This document shows positions 1-7,224 of a stretch of 38,803 nt of DNA, in pieces. Positions within the stretch are counted from its first letter, which is position 1; every line of letters begins with the position of its first letter. The DNA comes from Microcaldota archaeon. GTDB lineage: Archaea > Micrarchaeota > Micrarchaeia > Micrarchaeales > CABMGC01. The stretch spans positions 1-38,803 of the forward strand of contig JAKASF010000008.1 in NCBI GenBank assembly GCA_021828295.1, given 5' to 3'. The notes beneath the pieces are model-generated. The model saw only the letters and a program-made list of their open reading frames with translations. It was not told where the DNA came from and made no database searches. Made by a program: the position numbers and the translations under genes.

Positions 1-18
1 AGGAAGGTAGGCTCGTAA

Positions 19-1188
19 TCACTTCGCCGCGCTGACTATCTTTATCACGTCGCCGTCCTTTAGCGCGTAGTCTTTCGCAACCCTCAGTTTCTTCTTCGCA
101 TCCACGGCGTAGAGCATCCCCTTCGCGAGGTCCGTGTGTATCGCTCCGGCTAGCTCGACTGCCTTGGCCCCGTCCCTGACGAGCAAGGCATCTGGCAGCG
201 TGCTTCCGAAGTGGTCCGTGTACTTGTTCTCGTCCTCCACTGGGTAAACGACTATGTCGCCTAGCACGTCGAACACCACCTTGTTTATTATCTTCTGCAC
301 TCCCGTACCCTTATTCTTGCTTATGAAGCCCGCCATGTAGTCGAGCGCCCTCCTCTGCTCCCCGCTCACCTCCTTCTTTATCCTGAAGCTCTCGGCACCA
401 GGAACGTAGTCTATCACTCCGCTCGCCGCCGCCTTCCTTAGTGCGAGCTCGATGGCGCCGGAGCAGCCTATCACCGTATAAGTAGGAAGTTTCTTCTGCA
501 GCCTGTCAAGAGCACCCGCCCCGGCCAGATCAAGCTTGTTCGCAGCGATCACCGTTGGCTTGCTCAGAGCCAGCAGCCTCTCTGCAAATGCCAGCGTCTC
601 CTCCCCCCTCCACGATATCTGCGAGGTGCTCAGGCTGCTCTCCTCCGCAGCCTTCTTCACGTCCTCCTGCCTGAGGTTGAACCCCGAGAGCAGCTCGACA
701 AGCGCAACGTCTCCGTCGCTCCTCCTCGAGAGCGATGCCGAGTGCTTCGCTATTATTCCGGAGAGCCAGAGTGCCACCTCCTTCCTTATCGACTCCACCT
801 CCTCCGCCGGGTCGCTGCCCTCGCTGCTGTTTCCGTGCATGTCCGTCTTCCCGCTGAGGTCTACTACCTGTATGAAAGCGCTCGCGCCTGCAAGGTCGCT
901 CAGGAACTGGTTGCCCATCCCCTTCCCGAGGTGGGCGTCCGGCACCAGGCCAGCGACGTCGGTGATGTTTATCGGTATCTCGCGCACGCCGTCGACGCAG
1001 AGCCCGTTCCTGGGCTTGCACCTAACGCCCAGCTCCTTCTCGACGCAGGGCTTCGTGGCGTAGGCCACGCCGTAGTTGGGCTTGATTGTGGTGAACGGGT
1101 AATCGGCTATGTCGGCGCTTGCCATAGTCAGCGCCGAGAATATCGTGCTCTTGCCCTTGTTCGGCGCGCCTATTATACCTACAAGCAT
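19..1188 (-). CDS. ychF: YchF/OLA1-family translation-associated GTPase
   Basis: A soluble P-loop NTPase of the Obg/YchF group, a family that binds ribosomes. The protein opens directly with the G1 loop (GAPNKGKST, residues about 8-16). It has a G3-like DVAG near residue 77, a helical insertion in the middle, an NKLD G4 motif near residue 217, and a C-terminal TGS-like domain that ends KDGDVIKIVSA. The 389 residues fit archaeal YchF. Bacterial and eukaryotic YchF/OLA1 have an altered G4 motif and prefer ATP. This copy keeps NKxD, so GTP preference is inferred. It lies 10 nt downstream of the permease gene on the same strand, so the two are probably cotranscribed. The start is ATG with the Walker motif right behind it, and no better upstream start is seen. 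Confidence 0.93.
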   Translation of the reverse strand: MLVGIIGAPNKGKSTIFSALTMASADIADYPFTTIKPNYGVAYATKPCVEKELGVRCKPRNGLCVDGVREIPINITDVAGLVPDAHLGKGMGNQFLSDLAGASAFIQVVDLSGKTDMHGNSSEGSDPAEEVESIRKEVALWLSGIIAKHSASLSRRSDGDVALVELLSGFNLRQEDVKKAAEESSLSTSQISWRGEETLAFAERLLALSKPTVIAANKLDLAGAGALDRLQKKLPTYTVIGCSGAIELALRKAAASGVIDYVPGAESFRIKKEVSGEQRRALDYMAGFISKNKGTGVQKIINKVVFDVLGDIVVYPVEDENKYTDHFGSTLPDALLVRDGAKAVELAGAIHTDLAKGMLYAVDAKKKLRVAKDYALKDGDVIKIVSAAK

Positions 1189-1198
1189 GCGCTCCCCA

Positions 1199-2515
1199 TC
1201 AATCGAACAGCTTTATCCTTATGACCTTCTTCCTCCTTATCTCCCTGAGCGTGTAGTAGATGCCGATCAGCGAGATTATCATCACCACGCCTATTATCAG
1301 CGCCTCCTGCGGCATGCCGGTGAAGAGGATGAAGAGCAGCACTACGCTGGCCATGGGCAGGTACGGGTACAGTGGCGTGCGGAACGGAGCCTTCACGCCG
1401 CGCATGCGGTAGTGAACCACGTCGAAGTTTATCAGCATGTAGTCGAACATGAGGCCGAAGTTGCTTATCGCAGCTATGACGTAGATGTTGCCGGCGAAGA
1501 GTATGAGCACGCCTATCGCAGCGGAGATGATTATCCCGTTGACTGCTGCGTCGGTGCGCTTGTTGTACCTTCTGAGGAACTTTGGCAGCAGCCTGTCCTC
1601 GCTCATCTGGTAGAGGGAGCGCGAGGCCGTGAGTATCATCGCTATCGTCGCCGATGCGGTCGCCACCATGGCGCCTAGGTCGACGATGGTGAAGAGCCAA
1701 GACGGCGCACCGGCGTGCCTGAGCGCGAACGAGAGAGGGTCAGCGGTGATGCCGTACTGAGAAGCAGGGAGCAGGGTCATCATAGCGAACACGACGAGCA
1801 CGTAGAGCGTTATGCTGATCAGCACCGCGGCCAGTATCGCCTTTACGTAGCCCTTCGCGCCGCCCTTTATCCTGTCGGTTATCGTTGATATCGACTGGAA
1901 CCCGGAGTAGGCGAAGAAGACGGCAACGCTTGCAGCGAAGATACCGCTCCAGACCCCGGTGGGCACGTTGAACGAGACGTTCGCGAACGCTATGTTCGGG
2001 TTCGTGATCGCCTCGTAGAACGCGAAGCCTATGAACGCGAGCAGTACGGCTATCTTCACAACAACAAGCACGAAATCGGTCTCGGCCGCCTTCCTGACCC
2101 CGAACATGTTGACTATCGAGAGGACGAATATGAGGGCTATCGCGGACGGGATGGCGTACGTGGCCAGCGTCAGGCCCAGAAAGCTCGAGAGGTAGGAGCC
2201 GAAGCCGAGGGCTATCGCTCCGATCGATGTCGCGAGCGCCATGTATCGCAGCATGCCCGTTATGAAGCCGAGCTCGCTGCCCAGCGCCTTGTACGTATAA
2301 GAGTAAGATGCGCCCTTGACGAACGGGAGCAGCGAACCGAGCTCGCCCAGCTCGAGCGCGATTATCAGCGCTAGCGCGCCGACGATCACGAACGCGACAA
2401 GTGCATAAGCGCCTGCGAGAGCGATCGCCGTTCCGCTCAGCACGAAGATGCCCGCCCCGATTATCGCGCCGAGGCCGACCGCCGAGGCTACGGCCACGCC
2501 TATCTTCTTCTGCAT
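1199..2515 (-). CDS. APC-superfamily amino acid permease
   Basis: A polytopic inner-membrane transporter of 438 residues with about twelve hydrophobic segments. The first segment carries the glycine-rich GAIIGAGIFV signature of amino acid-polyamine-organocation (APC) carriers, which forms the unwound substrate-binding helix. The central part (GVWSGIFAASVAVFFAYSGFQSISTITD) matches the TM6 region of the fold. The C-terminus is short and basic, as expected for a cytoplasmic tail. The likely role is proton- or cation-coupled uptake or exchange of an amino acid, but the substrate cannot be read from the sequence. It is the first gene of a two-gene unit with ychF. The TATA element is weak: an AT-rich GTTTTTATTC lies about 25-30 nt before the start. 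Confidence 0.9.
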   Translation of the reverse strand: MQKKIGVAVASAVGLGAIIGAGIFVLSGTAIALAGAYALVAFVIVGALALIIALELGELGSLLPFVKGASYSYTYKALGSELGFITGMLRYMALATSIGAIALGFGSYLSSFLGLTLATYAIPSAIALIFVLSIVNMFGVRKAAETDFVLVVVKIAVLLAFIGFAFYEAITNPNIAFANVSFNVPTGVWSGIFAASVAVFFAYSGFQSISTITDRIKGGAKGYVKAILAAVLISITLYVLVVFAMMTLLPASQYGITADPLSFALRHAGAPSWLFTIVDLGAMVATASATIAMILTASRSLYQMSEDRLLPKFLRRYNKRTDAAVNGIIISAAIGVLILFAGNIYVIAAISNFGLMFDYMLINFDVVHYRMRGVKAPFRTPLYPYLPMASVVLLFILFTGMPQEALIIGVVMIISLIGIYYTLREIRRKKVIRIKLFD

Positions 2516-2560
2516 ACGATTCTGCTACTGCATGAAAGAATAAAAACACATCAAGACAAA

Positions 2561-2570
2561 GATACTAAAA
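2561..2570 (+). promoter_or_regulatory. Putative box A (TATA) of tRNA-Leu
   Basis: GATACTAAAA lies 25-34 nt before the first base of tRNA-Leu, where an archaeal TATA element should be. The match to the TTTATATA-type consensus is only partial. Confidence 0.35.
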
Positions 2571-2594
2571 GCTGCAATTGCAAGATAGCATCGC

Positions 2595-2680
2595 GCGGGG
2601 GTGGCAGAGCTTGGTCAAATGCGACAGGTTCAGGGCCTGTTACCCTAGTGGTTGCAAGGGTTCAAATCCCTTCCCCCGCA
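2595..2680 (+). tRNA. tRNA-Leu (anticodon CAG)
   Basis: An 86-nt cloverleaf. The acceptor stem GCGGGGG pairs fully with CCCCCGC and is followed by discriminator A. The anticodon stem ACAGG/CCTGT encloses the loop TTCAGGG, giving anticodon CAG. A long class II variable arm follows, as expected for leucine. The T stem AAGGG/CCCTT encloses TTCAAAT. CCA is not encoded and must be added afterwards. No intron is seen. Confidence 0.95.
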
Positions 2681-2732
2681 TCTTCTGCATATTCCTTTAA
2701 GCCTTTCCGTAGTAATATGAGCGGGTGTTGAG

Positions 2733-2984
2733 ATGGCGAAAGACGCGTTCGACCGCATGCTCGCATACCAGGCGAGACACTCGGGCTGGATAATCTTCAG
2801 GTCCGTGTACTGGGCGATATACCTGCTGCTGCTTGGCATAGTGCTCATCTTCTACAGCGCGGCCAGCATAACCATCTCGCTGCAGGTCTTCCTGGGCTGG
2901 GCGTTCACGCTCGCTGGAATAATGATAATCATCTACGGAGCCACAGAGACGCTGCACCACAAGCTGATGCGAAAGTACGGCTAG
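2733..2984 (+). CDS. Small two-helix membrane protein, unknown
   Basis: An 83-residue protein with no recognised family. A basic, amphipathic N-terminus of about 20 residues is followed by two hydrophobic helices (about 22-43 and 48-70). A short charged C-terminus ends HHKLMRKYG. The helix pair is probably a membrane hairpin with both ends in the cytoplasm, given the positive charges on both sides. A TATA-like CCTTTAAG lies about 35-40 nt upstream, and a GGTG that could act as a weak Shine-Dalgarno lies just before the ATG. It stands alone between tRNA-Leu and secF. Coding confidence rests on clean start and stop signals and the well-formed hydrophobic pattern. No function is inferred. Confidence 0.7.
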   Translation: MAKDAFDRMLAYQARHSGWIIFRSVYWAIYLLLLGIVLIFYSAASITISLQVFLGWAFTLAGIMIIIYGATETLHHKLMRKYG

Positions 2985-2989
2985 CAAGC

Positions 2990-3017
2990 CTTATTATTTC
3001 TTAAGCTTCTTTCTGTT
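2990..3017 (+). terminator. T-rich possible terminator
   Basis: Pyrimidine- and T-rich tract (TTATTATTTCTTAAGCTTCT) directly after the small membrane protein gene, as in archaeal oligo-T termination. It could equally supply the AT-rich promoter of secF. Confidence 0.25.
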
Positions 3018-3055
3018 ATGCCAATGCCCTATGCTTAGTGCTGGAACTGATTGTC

Positions 3056-4201
3056 ATGAAGCTGCCAAACATATACGCGCACAGGAACCTAAAGTTTCTC
3101 ATCGCAGTGCCGATAGTGCTAATGCTCATAGGCCTGGCCCTGTCTACGCAGATAGTCCTCGACAGCTCGCTGCGCGGGGGAGTGAGCATAATCCTGCAGA
3201 CCAACTCAACCGTCAGCGCCGGTGCGCTGGCCGGCCAGGTGAGCGCGGCGCTGCACGTGCAGGCTCCGGAGATAGCCTCCAGCCCCGGAGGCGTGCAGGT
3301 AACGCTGCCTATAAACCAGAGCCTGGCCAACGCCGACAGCTATCTCATAGAGTTCTACGCCTACAAGGCCAACTACACCGCCTATCTGGTCAACGCGACA
3401 TCGCTCGGCATAGCGTACCAGCAGAACATGACGCCCGCGCTGCTGCAGCAGCTGCAGCAGGCAAACGCCAACATAAACGCATCGCTGCAGGGCATGCGCA
3501 CCGCGCTGCAGCATGAACTCGCGGCGCTGCAGCCGTTCGGCATAAGCAACAGCACATCCTCTAACGATGCAGATGTTCTGCAGCAGGCTGCAGAGTCGGC
3601 CTACAGCTCGGCCAGCTCCCAGTACCAGAACCAGACGATAGCGGCGCTGCATACGATACTGCCCTTCACCTCCTACTCCTACCAGCAGGTGACCCCGACG
3701 CTCGGCCAGTTCTTCCTGGGCGAGCTCACGAACACGATAGTCATAGCCTTCGTCCTCATCTTCTTCGTCGTCCTTCTGATCTTCCGCTCCCCGGTGCCGT
3801 CGCTCGCCGTCGTCTTCGGCGCCGCTAACGACATAATCATAGCGCTCGGCGCGATGGGCCTCTTCAAGATACCGCTCGGCGTCGCAAGCGTAGCCGGCCT
3901 GCTGATGCTCATCGGCTACTCGATAGACACCGATGTGCTAACCGCAATAAGGATACTCAGGAGAGGGGAGGGAACGCCCGAGGACCGCGCGTACTCTGCC
4001 ATGCGCACCGGAGTGACGATGACCGCAACAGCCATCGTCTCGTTCGGCGTTCTCTTCGTGGTCTCCGTGGTGGCGTACGTGCCCACATACTACGAGATAG
4101 CAGGCGTGGTGCTCTTCGGCCTCATAGGCGACGTCTTCACCACGTGGCTCGGCAACGCGTCGATGATACTCCTGTACAAGAAGAGGAAGGGGGGGCTCTG
4201 A
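3056..4201 (+). CDS. secF: Protein translocation accessory subunit SecF
   Basis: Membrane protein of the SecDF complex, which assists late steps of Sec export. One TM helix (about 10-30) precedes an extracytoplasmic P1-type domain of about 190 residues that begins LRGGVSI and contains many NxS/T sequons and Gln-rich helical stretches. Five more TM helices follow. The diagnostic segment is GYSIDTDVLTAIRILRR, the archaeal SecF TM4 and loop, and AMRTGVTMTATAIVSFG follows it. The stop codon overlaps the secD start (TGATG), so the two are translationally coupled, in the usual archaeal order secF-secD. I chose the ATG giving MKLPNIYAHRN. An in-frame GTG at 3038 would add six residues. Confidence 0.9.
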   Translation: MKLPNIYAHRNLKFLIAVPIVLMLIGLALSTQIVLDSSLRGGVSIILQTNSTVSAGALAGQVSAALHVQAPEIASSPGGVQVTLPINQSLANADSYLIEFYAYKANYTAYLVNATSLGIAYQQNMTPALLQQLQQANANINASLQGMRTALQHELAALQPFGISNSTSSNDADVLQQAAESAYSSASSQYQNQTIAALHTILPFTSYSYQQVTPTLGQFFLGELTNTIVIAFVLIFFVVLLIFRSPVPSLAVVFGAANDIIIALGAMGLFKIPLGVASVAGLLMLIGYSIDTDVLTAIRILRRGEGTPEDRAYSAMRTGVTMTATAIVSFGVLFVVSVVAYVPTYYEIAGVVLFGLIGDVFTTWLGNASMILLYKKRKGGL

Positions 4202-5808
4202 TGGTTCTCGAATACTTGAAGGACTTCAGGATATCAATCCTGCTCGTGCTGATAGCGCTGCTCATTGTCCTCGACCTGCTCTTCGGCGGGCCCAACGGCC
4301 TGCATCTAGGTGTCGAGTTCATAGGGGGCACGCAGATACCGGTGCAGCTGGAGCACGCAGTGGATCCGGCTACGATGAGCAACCTGCTCACGATACTCCA
4401 GGAGCGGCTCTCCACCTTCGGGCTCAAGCAGATAACCGTGGAGGGGGTGGGAAGCTCTGAGGTATACGTGACCATACCGTCGGTCTCGCAGAGTGAGGTC
4501 CAGAGCACAATATCGGTCATAGAGAGCCAGGGTGTGTTCCAGGGCATAGTCAACGGCAGGGAGGCGCTCAACGGCTCCAGCCTGCTTAGCGGAAGCATCG
4601 GCGCTTCGCAACCGGTTGTCGCTGGCAGCAACGTCTCCTGGGCGGTGAGCTTCTTCGTAACCCAGCAGGCGGCGGTAAAGTTCTCCAAGGTGGTCTTCGG
4701 CCAGGGCAACCAGCCGCTGTACATGTTCCTGGACAGGCCCACGAATTCTGTAATCCTGTTCAACGCCTCGCTCTTCTCGGGCGTATCTGCGCTGGGCGCG
4801 AACCAGACAGCGGAGCTGCAGGCGATGCATGGCGCCGCCTCATTCGGCAACCAGACGCTGCCCATAGAGATATACAATCCAGACCTCAGCAACCTGGCTT
4901 CTGTTTCAGCGTTCTTCTCAGCGAACAGGGGCAGGTACCAGCACGTCATACTCCCAAGGAATGCGCCGCAGGCGCTGGTCTCGAACCTCACGGCGCAGAA
5001 CTACTCTCTAGCGTACGCCACGCCGCAAAACCTCACCCCAGTCATAACTACAGGCTCTAACGGCACGGCGCAGAGCCTGATAGTGAACTCATGGTCTGCC
5101 ATCGGCCTGCTCTCGGCCCCGATACTCAGCCCCGCTATAACCAACGGCTCAGTGAGCCAGAGCTACCAGATAAGCGGCTTCGCTCCGCAGACAATTGCGG
5201 CGTCGGCGAGGCTCGCGTACGCCACGAACCAGTCGACGCAGATAGCAAGCATACTCCGCGGGGGGGCGCTGCCCGTTCATGTGATAGTCGGCGTGCCCAC
5301 CACGATACCGCCCACGCTGGGCTCGCACTTCGAGGTGATAAGCGCGCTGGCGCTGATGCTCGCCATACTCGCGGTCTCGGCTACGGTGGCGATAAGGTAC
5401 AAGAGGCTCTTCCTCGTTGTGCCGATCGTCTTCACCACGCTGGCCGAGCTCTTCATAATTCTCTCCATAATAGGGCTCATAGGCACCATAGACCTGGCGG
5501 CGGTTGCGGGAATGATAGCGGTTATAGGAACGGGAGTAGATGCGCAGATAATCATAACCGACGAGGTGCTGATCACAGGCGCAGAGCACACGCTCAAGCT
5601 CAAGCTCAGCAACGCGTTCTTCATAATCTGGGCCGACGCTGGCCTGCTAGTCGTCGCGATGCTGCCGCTGCTCTTCTCCACCACGCTCATCACCATAATA
5701 GGCTTCGCCGAGTCGACGATACTTGGGGTGCTCTTCGGCGCTTTCATAACCAGGCCCGCATACGGGGCGATAATAGGCAAGCACTACTCCAGGCAGAGCA
5801 CGAACTAG
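4201..5808 (+). CDS. secD: Protein translocation accessory subunit SecD
   Basis: Larger SecDF subunit, 535 residues from the ATG that overlaps the secF stop. TM1 (about 10-28) is followed by LGVEFIGGTQIPV, the archaeal version of the conserved GG segment. A large extracytoplasmic domain of about 340 residues comes next, with many N-glycosylation sequons. The C-terminal five-helix bundle contains GTGVDAQIIITDEVL, the archaeal SecD TM4 signature. The ORF track extends the frame to 4144, but those extra residues lie inside secF and lack conservation, so the coupled ATG is preferred. It ends just before the VapBC promoter. Confidence 0.9.
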   Translation: MVLEYLKDFRISILLVLIALLIVLDLLFGGPNGLHLGVEFIGGTQIPVQLEHAVDPATMSNLLTILQERLSTFGLKQITVEGVGSSEVYVTIPSVSQSEVQSTISVIESQGVFQGIVNGREALNGSSLLSGSIGASQPVVAGSNVSWAVSFFVTQQAAVKFSKVVFGQGNQPLYMFLDRPTNSVILFNASLFSGVSALGANQTAELQAMHGAASFGNQTLPIEIYNPDLSNLASVSAFFSANRGRYQHVILPRNAPQALVSNLTAQNYSLAYATPQNLTPVITTGSNGTAQSLIVNSWSAIGLLSAPILSPAITNGSVSQSYQISGFAPQTIAASARLAYATNQSTQIASILRGGALPVHVIVGVPTTIPPTLGSHFEVISALALMLAILAVSATVAIRYKRLFLVVPIVFTTLAELFIILSIIGLIGTIDLAAVAGMIAVIGTGVDAQIIITDEVLITGAEHTLKLKLSNAFFIIWADAGLLVVAMLPLLFSTTLITIIGFAESTILGVLFGAFITRPAYGAIIGKHYSRQSTN

Positions 5809-5811
5809 GCG

Positions 5812-5849
5812 TTTGTATACAAATGTTTATATATGTTTACAGATAAACA
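5812..5849 (+). promoter_or_regulatory. vapBC promoter with two inverted repeats
   Basis: A perfect 12-bp palindrome TTTGTATACAAA (5812-5823) and a second inverted repeat TGTTTA-CAGA-TAAACA (5834-5849) flank a TATA-like TTTATATA (5826-5833). The TATA sits about 25 nt before the vapB ATG, which implies a leaderless or nearly leaderless mRNA. ATGTTTA is also repeated directly at 5823 and 5833. Two dyads around a TATA box suit binding of a ribbon-helix-helix VapB dimer pair and autorepression. That role is inferred. Confidence 0.65.
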
Positions 5850-5855
5850 ATAAGC

Positions 5856-6086
5856 ATGGAAAGCGAGGTGATAAGCGTGAGGGTGGCCAAGGAGGCCAAG
5901 GAGGCCCTGGAGAGGGAGGGCATCGACGTCTCTCACGAGTTTAAGGACTACATCAAACGCAGGCTTGCGCTAATCGGGCTTAGGAAGACGGTAAGAAGGC
6001 TTGAGCCGATCATAAGGAGCATGAAACCCTCCAAGAAGGGGTTCGCCGCGCGAAGCGTGAGGGAGGATAGAGATGCTGGTCATTGA
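5856..6086 (+). CDS. vapB: VapB-type antitoxin (ribbon-helix-helix)
   Basis: A 76-residue protein. The N-terminus, SEVISVRVAKEAKEALEREG, reads as a beta strand followed by a helix, as in ribbon-helix-helix DNA-binding antitoxins. A second helix (SHEFKDYIKRRLALIG) follows, and the C-terminal part is basic and probably disordered, where VapB proteins wrap the toxin. It overlaps the PIN-domain gene by 14 nt, the normal arrangement for an antitoxin-toxin pair. The promoter carries two inverted repeats, consistent with autoregulation. Expected role: neutralise VapC and repress the operon. The family call rests mainly on context plus the strand-helix pattern. Confidence 0.8.
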   Translation: MESEVISVRVAKEAKEALEREGIDVSHEFKDYIKRRLALIGLRKTVRRLEPIIRSMKPSKKGFAARSVREDRDAGH

Positions 6087-6459
6087 CTCGTCTGCCCTGG
6101 TCAAGTTCTTTTCAGGAGAGGAGGGCTGGGAATCGCTGTCGCAGTATGTGACCGAAGCACTCACCCTGCGGTTCGCCCTGTCAGAACTGGGGAATGCGCT
6201 GCTCAAGAAGATCCGCAGCGATGCCGCGGATGCCAAAAAAGCCGAAGAGGCGTTCGCGCAATACTCCATAAGCGCGGTCCTCCTGCACGACGAAGAGTAT
6301 ACAAAAAGCGCCTTCCGGATCGGACACGCTAACGGGCTTGCCATGTACGATAGCATGTTCATAGCCGCATGCACAGACGAAGGGCTCGAGCTGGTGACCT
6401 GCGATTCTAAGCAAGCCCAGGTCGCGCGAAAATTAGGAGTAAAGGTTACGGAGTGCTAG
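6073..6459 (+). CDS. vapC: VapC-type PIN-domain ribonuclease toxin
   Basis: A 128-residue PIN domain. The four acidic residues expected at the Mg-dependent active site can be placed at D5 (VIDSSAL), E38 (LSELGNAL), D93 (YDSMFIAA) and D111 (VTCDSK). Spacing and length are typical of VapC. Family members cleave tRNA or rRNA; the target here is unknown. The start ATG lies inside the end of vapB, so translation is coupled. All catalytic residues are present, so the toxin is predicted to be active. The downstream nmd3-like gene starts 19 nt after the stop and may share the transcript. Confidence 0.9.
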   Translation: MLVIDSSALVKFFSGEEGWESLSQYVTEALTLRFALSELGNALLKKIRSDAADAKKAEEAFAQYSISAVLLHDEEYTKSAFRIGHANGLAMYDSMFIAACTDEGLELVTCDSKQAQVARKLGVKVTEC

Positions 6460-6478
6460 TCGCATTTGATTGGTAGCA

Positions 6479-7108
6479 ATGAAACACTGTCCCATATGCA
6501 ACAGGTCCAGCGAGGAAGCCAGGTTCTACGGCGAGTTCTGCGAGTTCTGCGCGGGGAAGAAGCTCAAGGCGGGCCTGCACGCCGAGGTAAAGGTGGAGCA
6601 GTGCAGGGACTGCATGAGGATAAAGGTCGCAGGCGTGTTCGTGCCAGAGAGCAAGGGGGCCCTCGAGGCGCTCCTATCCAGGGAGTACAGGCCATACCGG
6701 ATAAGGCTGATACACAGCGGAAACGGCATAGCCAGGATGCTCGTGACCGACGAGGAGCGCGGCGGCCTGAGCGTGGAGCAGAACGTGCACCTGAAGGTGG
6801 ACAGGATGCTCTGCGACGATGACATGAAGAAGCGGGCCGGCTACTACGAAGCGATAGTGCAGTTCCGCGGGGACGAGGGCAAGGTGGGCAGGGCCGTGGC
6901 CTCGCTGGAAAGATACCTGGAGAAGAACGGCACCTTCGTCACAAAGACGGAGCAGAAGGAGCACGGCGTAGACGTGTACGCGAGCAGCAAGAAGTCGGCG
7001 CTGGCCTTCATAAGCGCAAGGCACATGAAGTACAAGGGCTCGTTCGAGCTCCACGGGGAGAAGCGCGGCAAGAGGCTCTACAGGAACACGTACTTCATAA
7101 CCCTCTAG
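6479..7108 (+). CDS. NMD3-like zinc-ribbon protein
   Basis: A soluble 209-residue protein. It opens with Cys pairs CPIC (4-7), CEFC (21-24) and CRDC (42-45), the treble zinc-ribbon pattern of NMD3, the large-subunit export and maturation adaptor conserved in archaea. After it come alpha/beta segments typical of the family (YYEAIVQFRG, AFISARHMKYKGSFELHGEKRGKRLYRNTY). Archaeal homologues I recall are longer, so this may be a shortened form lacking part of the C-terminal region. A TTG at 6470 would add three residues; the ATG is preferred. It follows vapC closely on the same strand. The family assignment is fairly secure, and a role in 50S biogenesis is inferred from the family. Confidence 0.72.
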   Translation: MKHCPICNRSSEEARFYGEFCEFCAGKKLKAGLHAEVKVEQCRDCMRIKVAGVFVPESKGALEALLSREYRPYRIRLIHSGNGIARMLVTDEERGGLSVEQNVHLKVDRMLCDDDMKKRAGYYEAIVQFRGDEGKVGRAVASLERYLEKNGTFVTKTEQKEHGVDVYASSKKSALAFISARHMKYKGSFELHGEKRGKRLYRNTYFITL

Positions 7109-7165
7109 CAGATGCCCTGCTGAGCGCATCCCCGTCCTACTGCGTGCGTCGTAGACCGCTTTGAC

Positions 7166-7181
7166 ATATATTTAAATATAT
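7166..7181 (+). promoter_or_regulatory. Palindromic TATA promoter of the adhesin gene
   Basis: ATATATTTAAATATAT is a perfect 16-bp palindrome containing a strong TATA box. It lies 44-59 nt before the start codon of the surface-protein gene, implying a short leader of roughly 20-30 nt. The upstream gene ends at 7108, so this promoter serves the Hint-adhesin gene and probably the next gene, 6 nt behind it. Confidence 0.6.
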
Positions 7182-7224
7182 TGAACCTACTGTTATACTC
7201 AAGCAGCTGGCGTAGTGCATATTA

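Noticed and set aside
536-1063. Plus-strand ORFs over ychF (536-1063, 742-1224)
   Set aside because: Shadows of the GTP-binding protein gene; no independent start signal and no protein-like composition.
4144-4200. Longer secD start at 4144
   Set aside because: The extension lies wholly inside secF and has no membrane or family pattern. The TGATG-coupled ATG at 4201 is the natural start.
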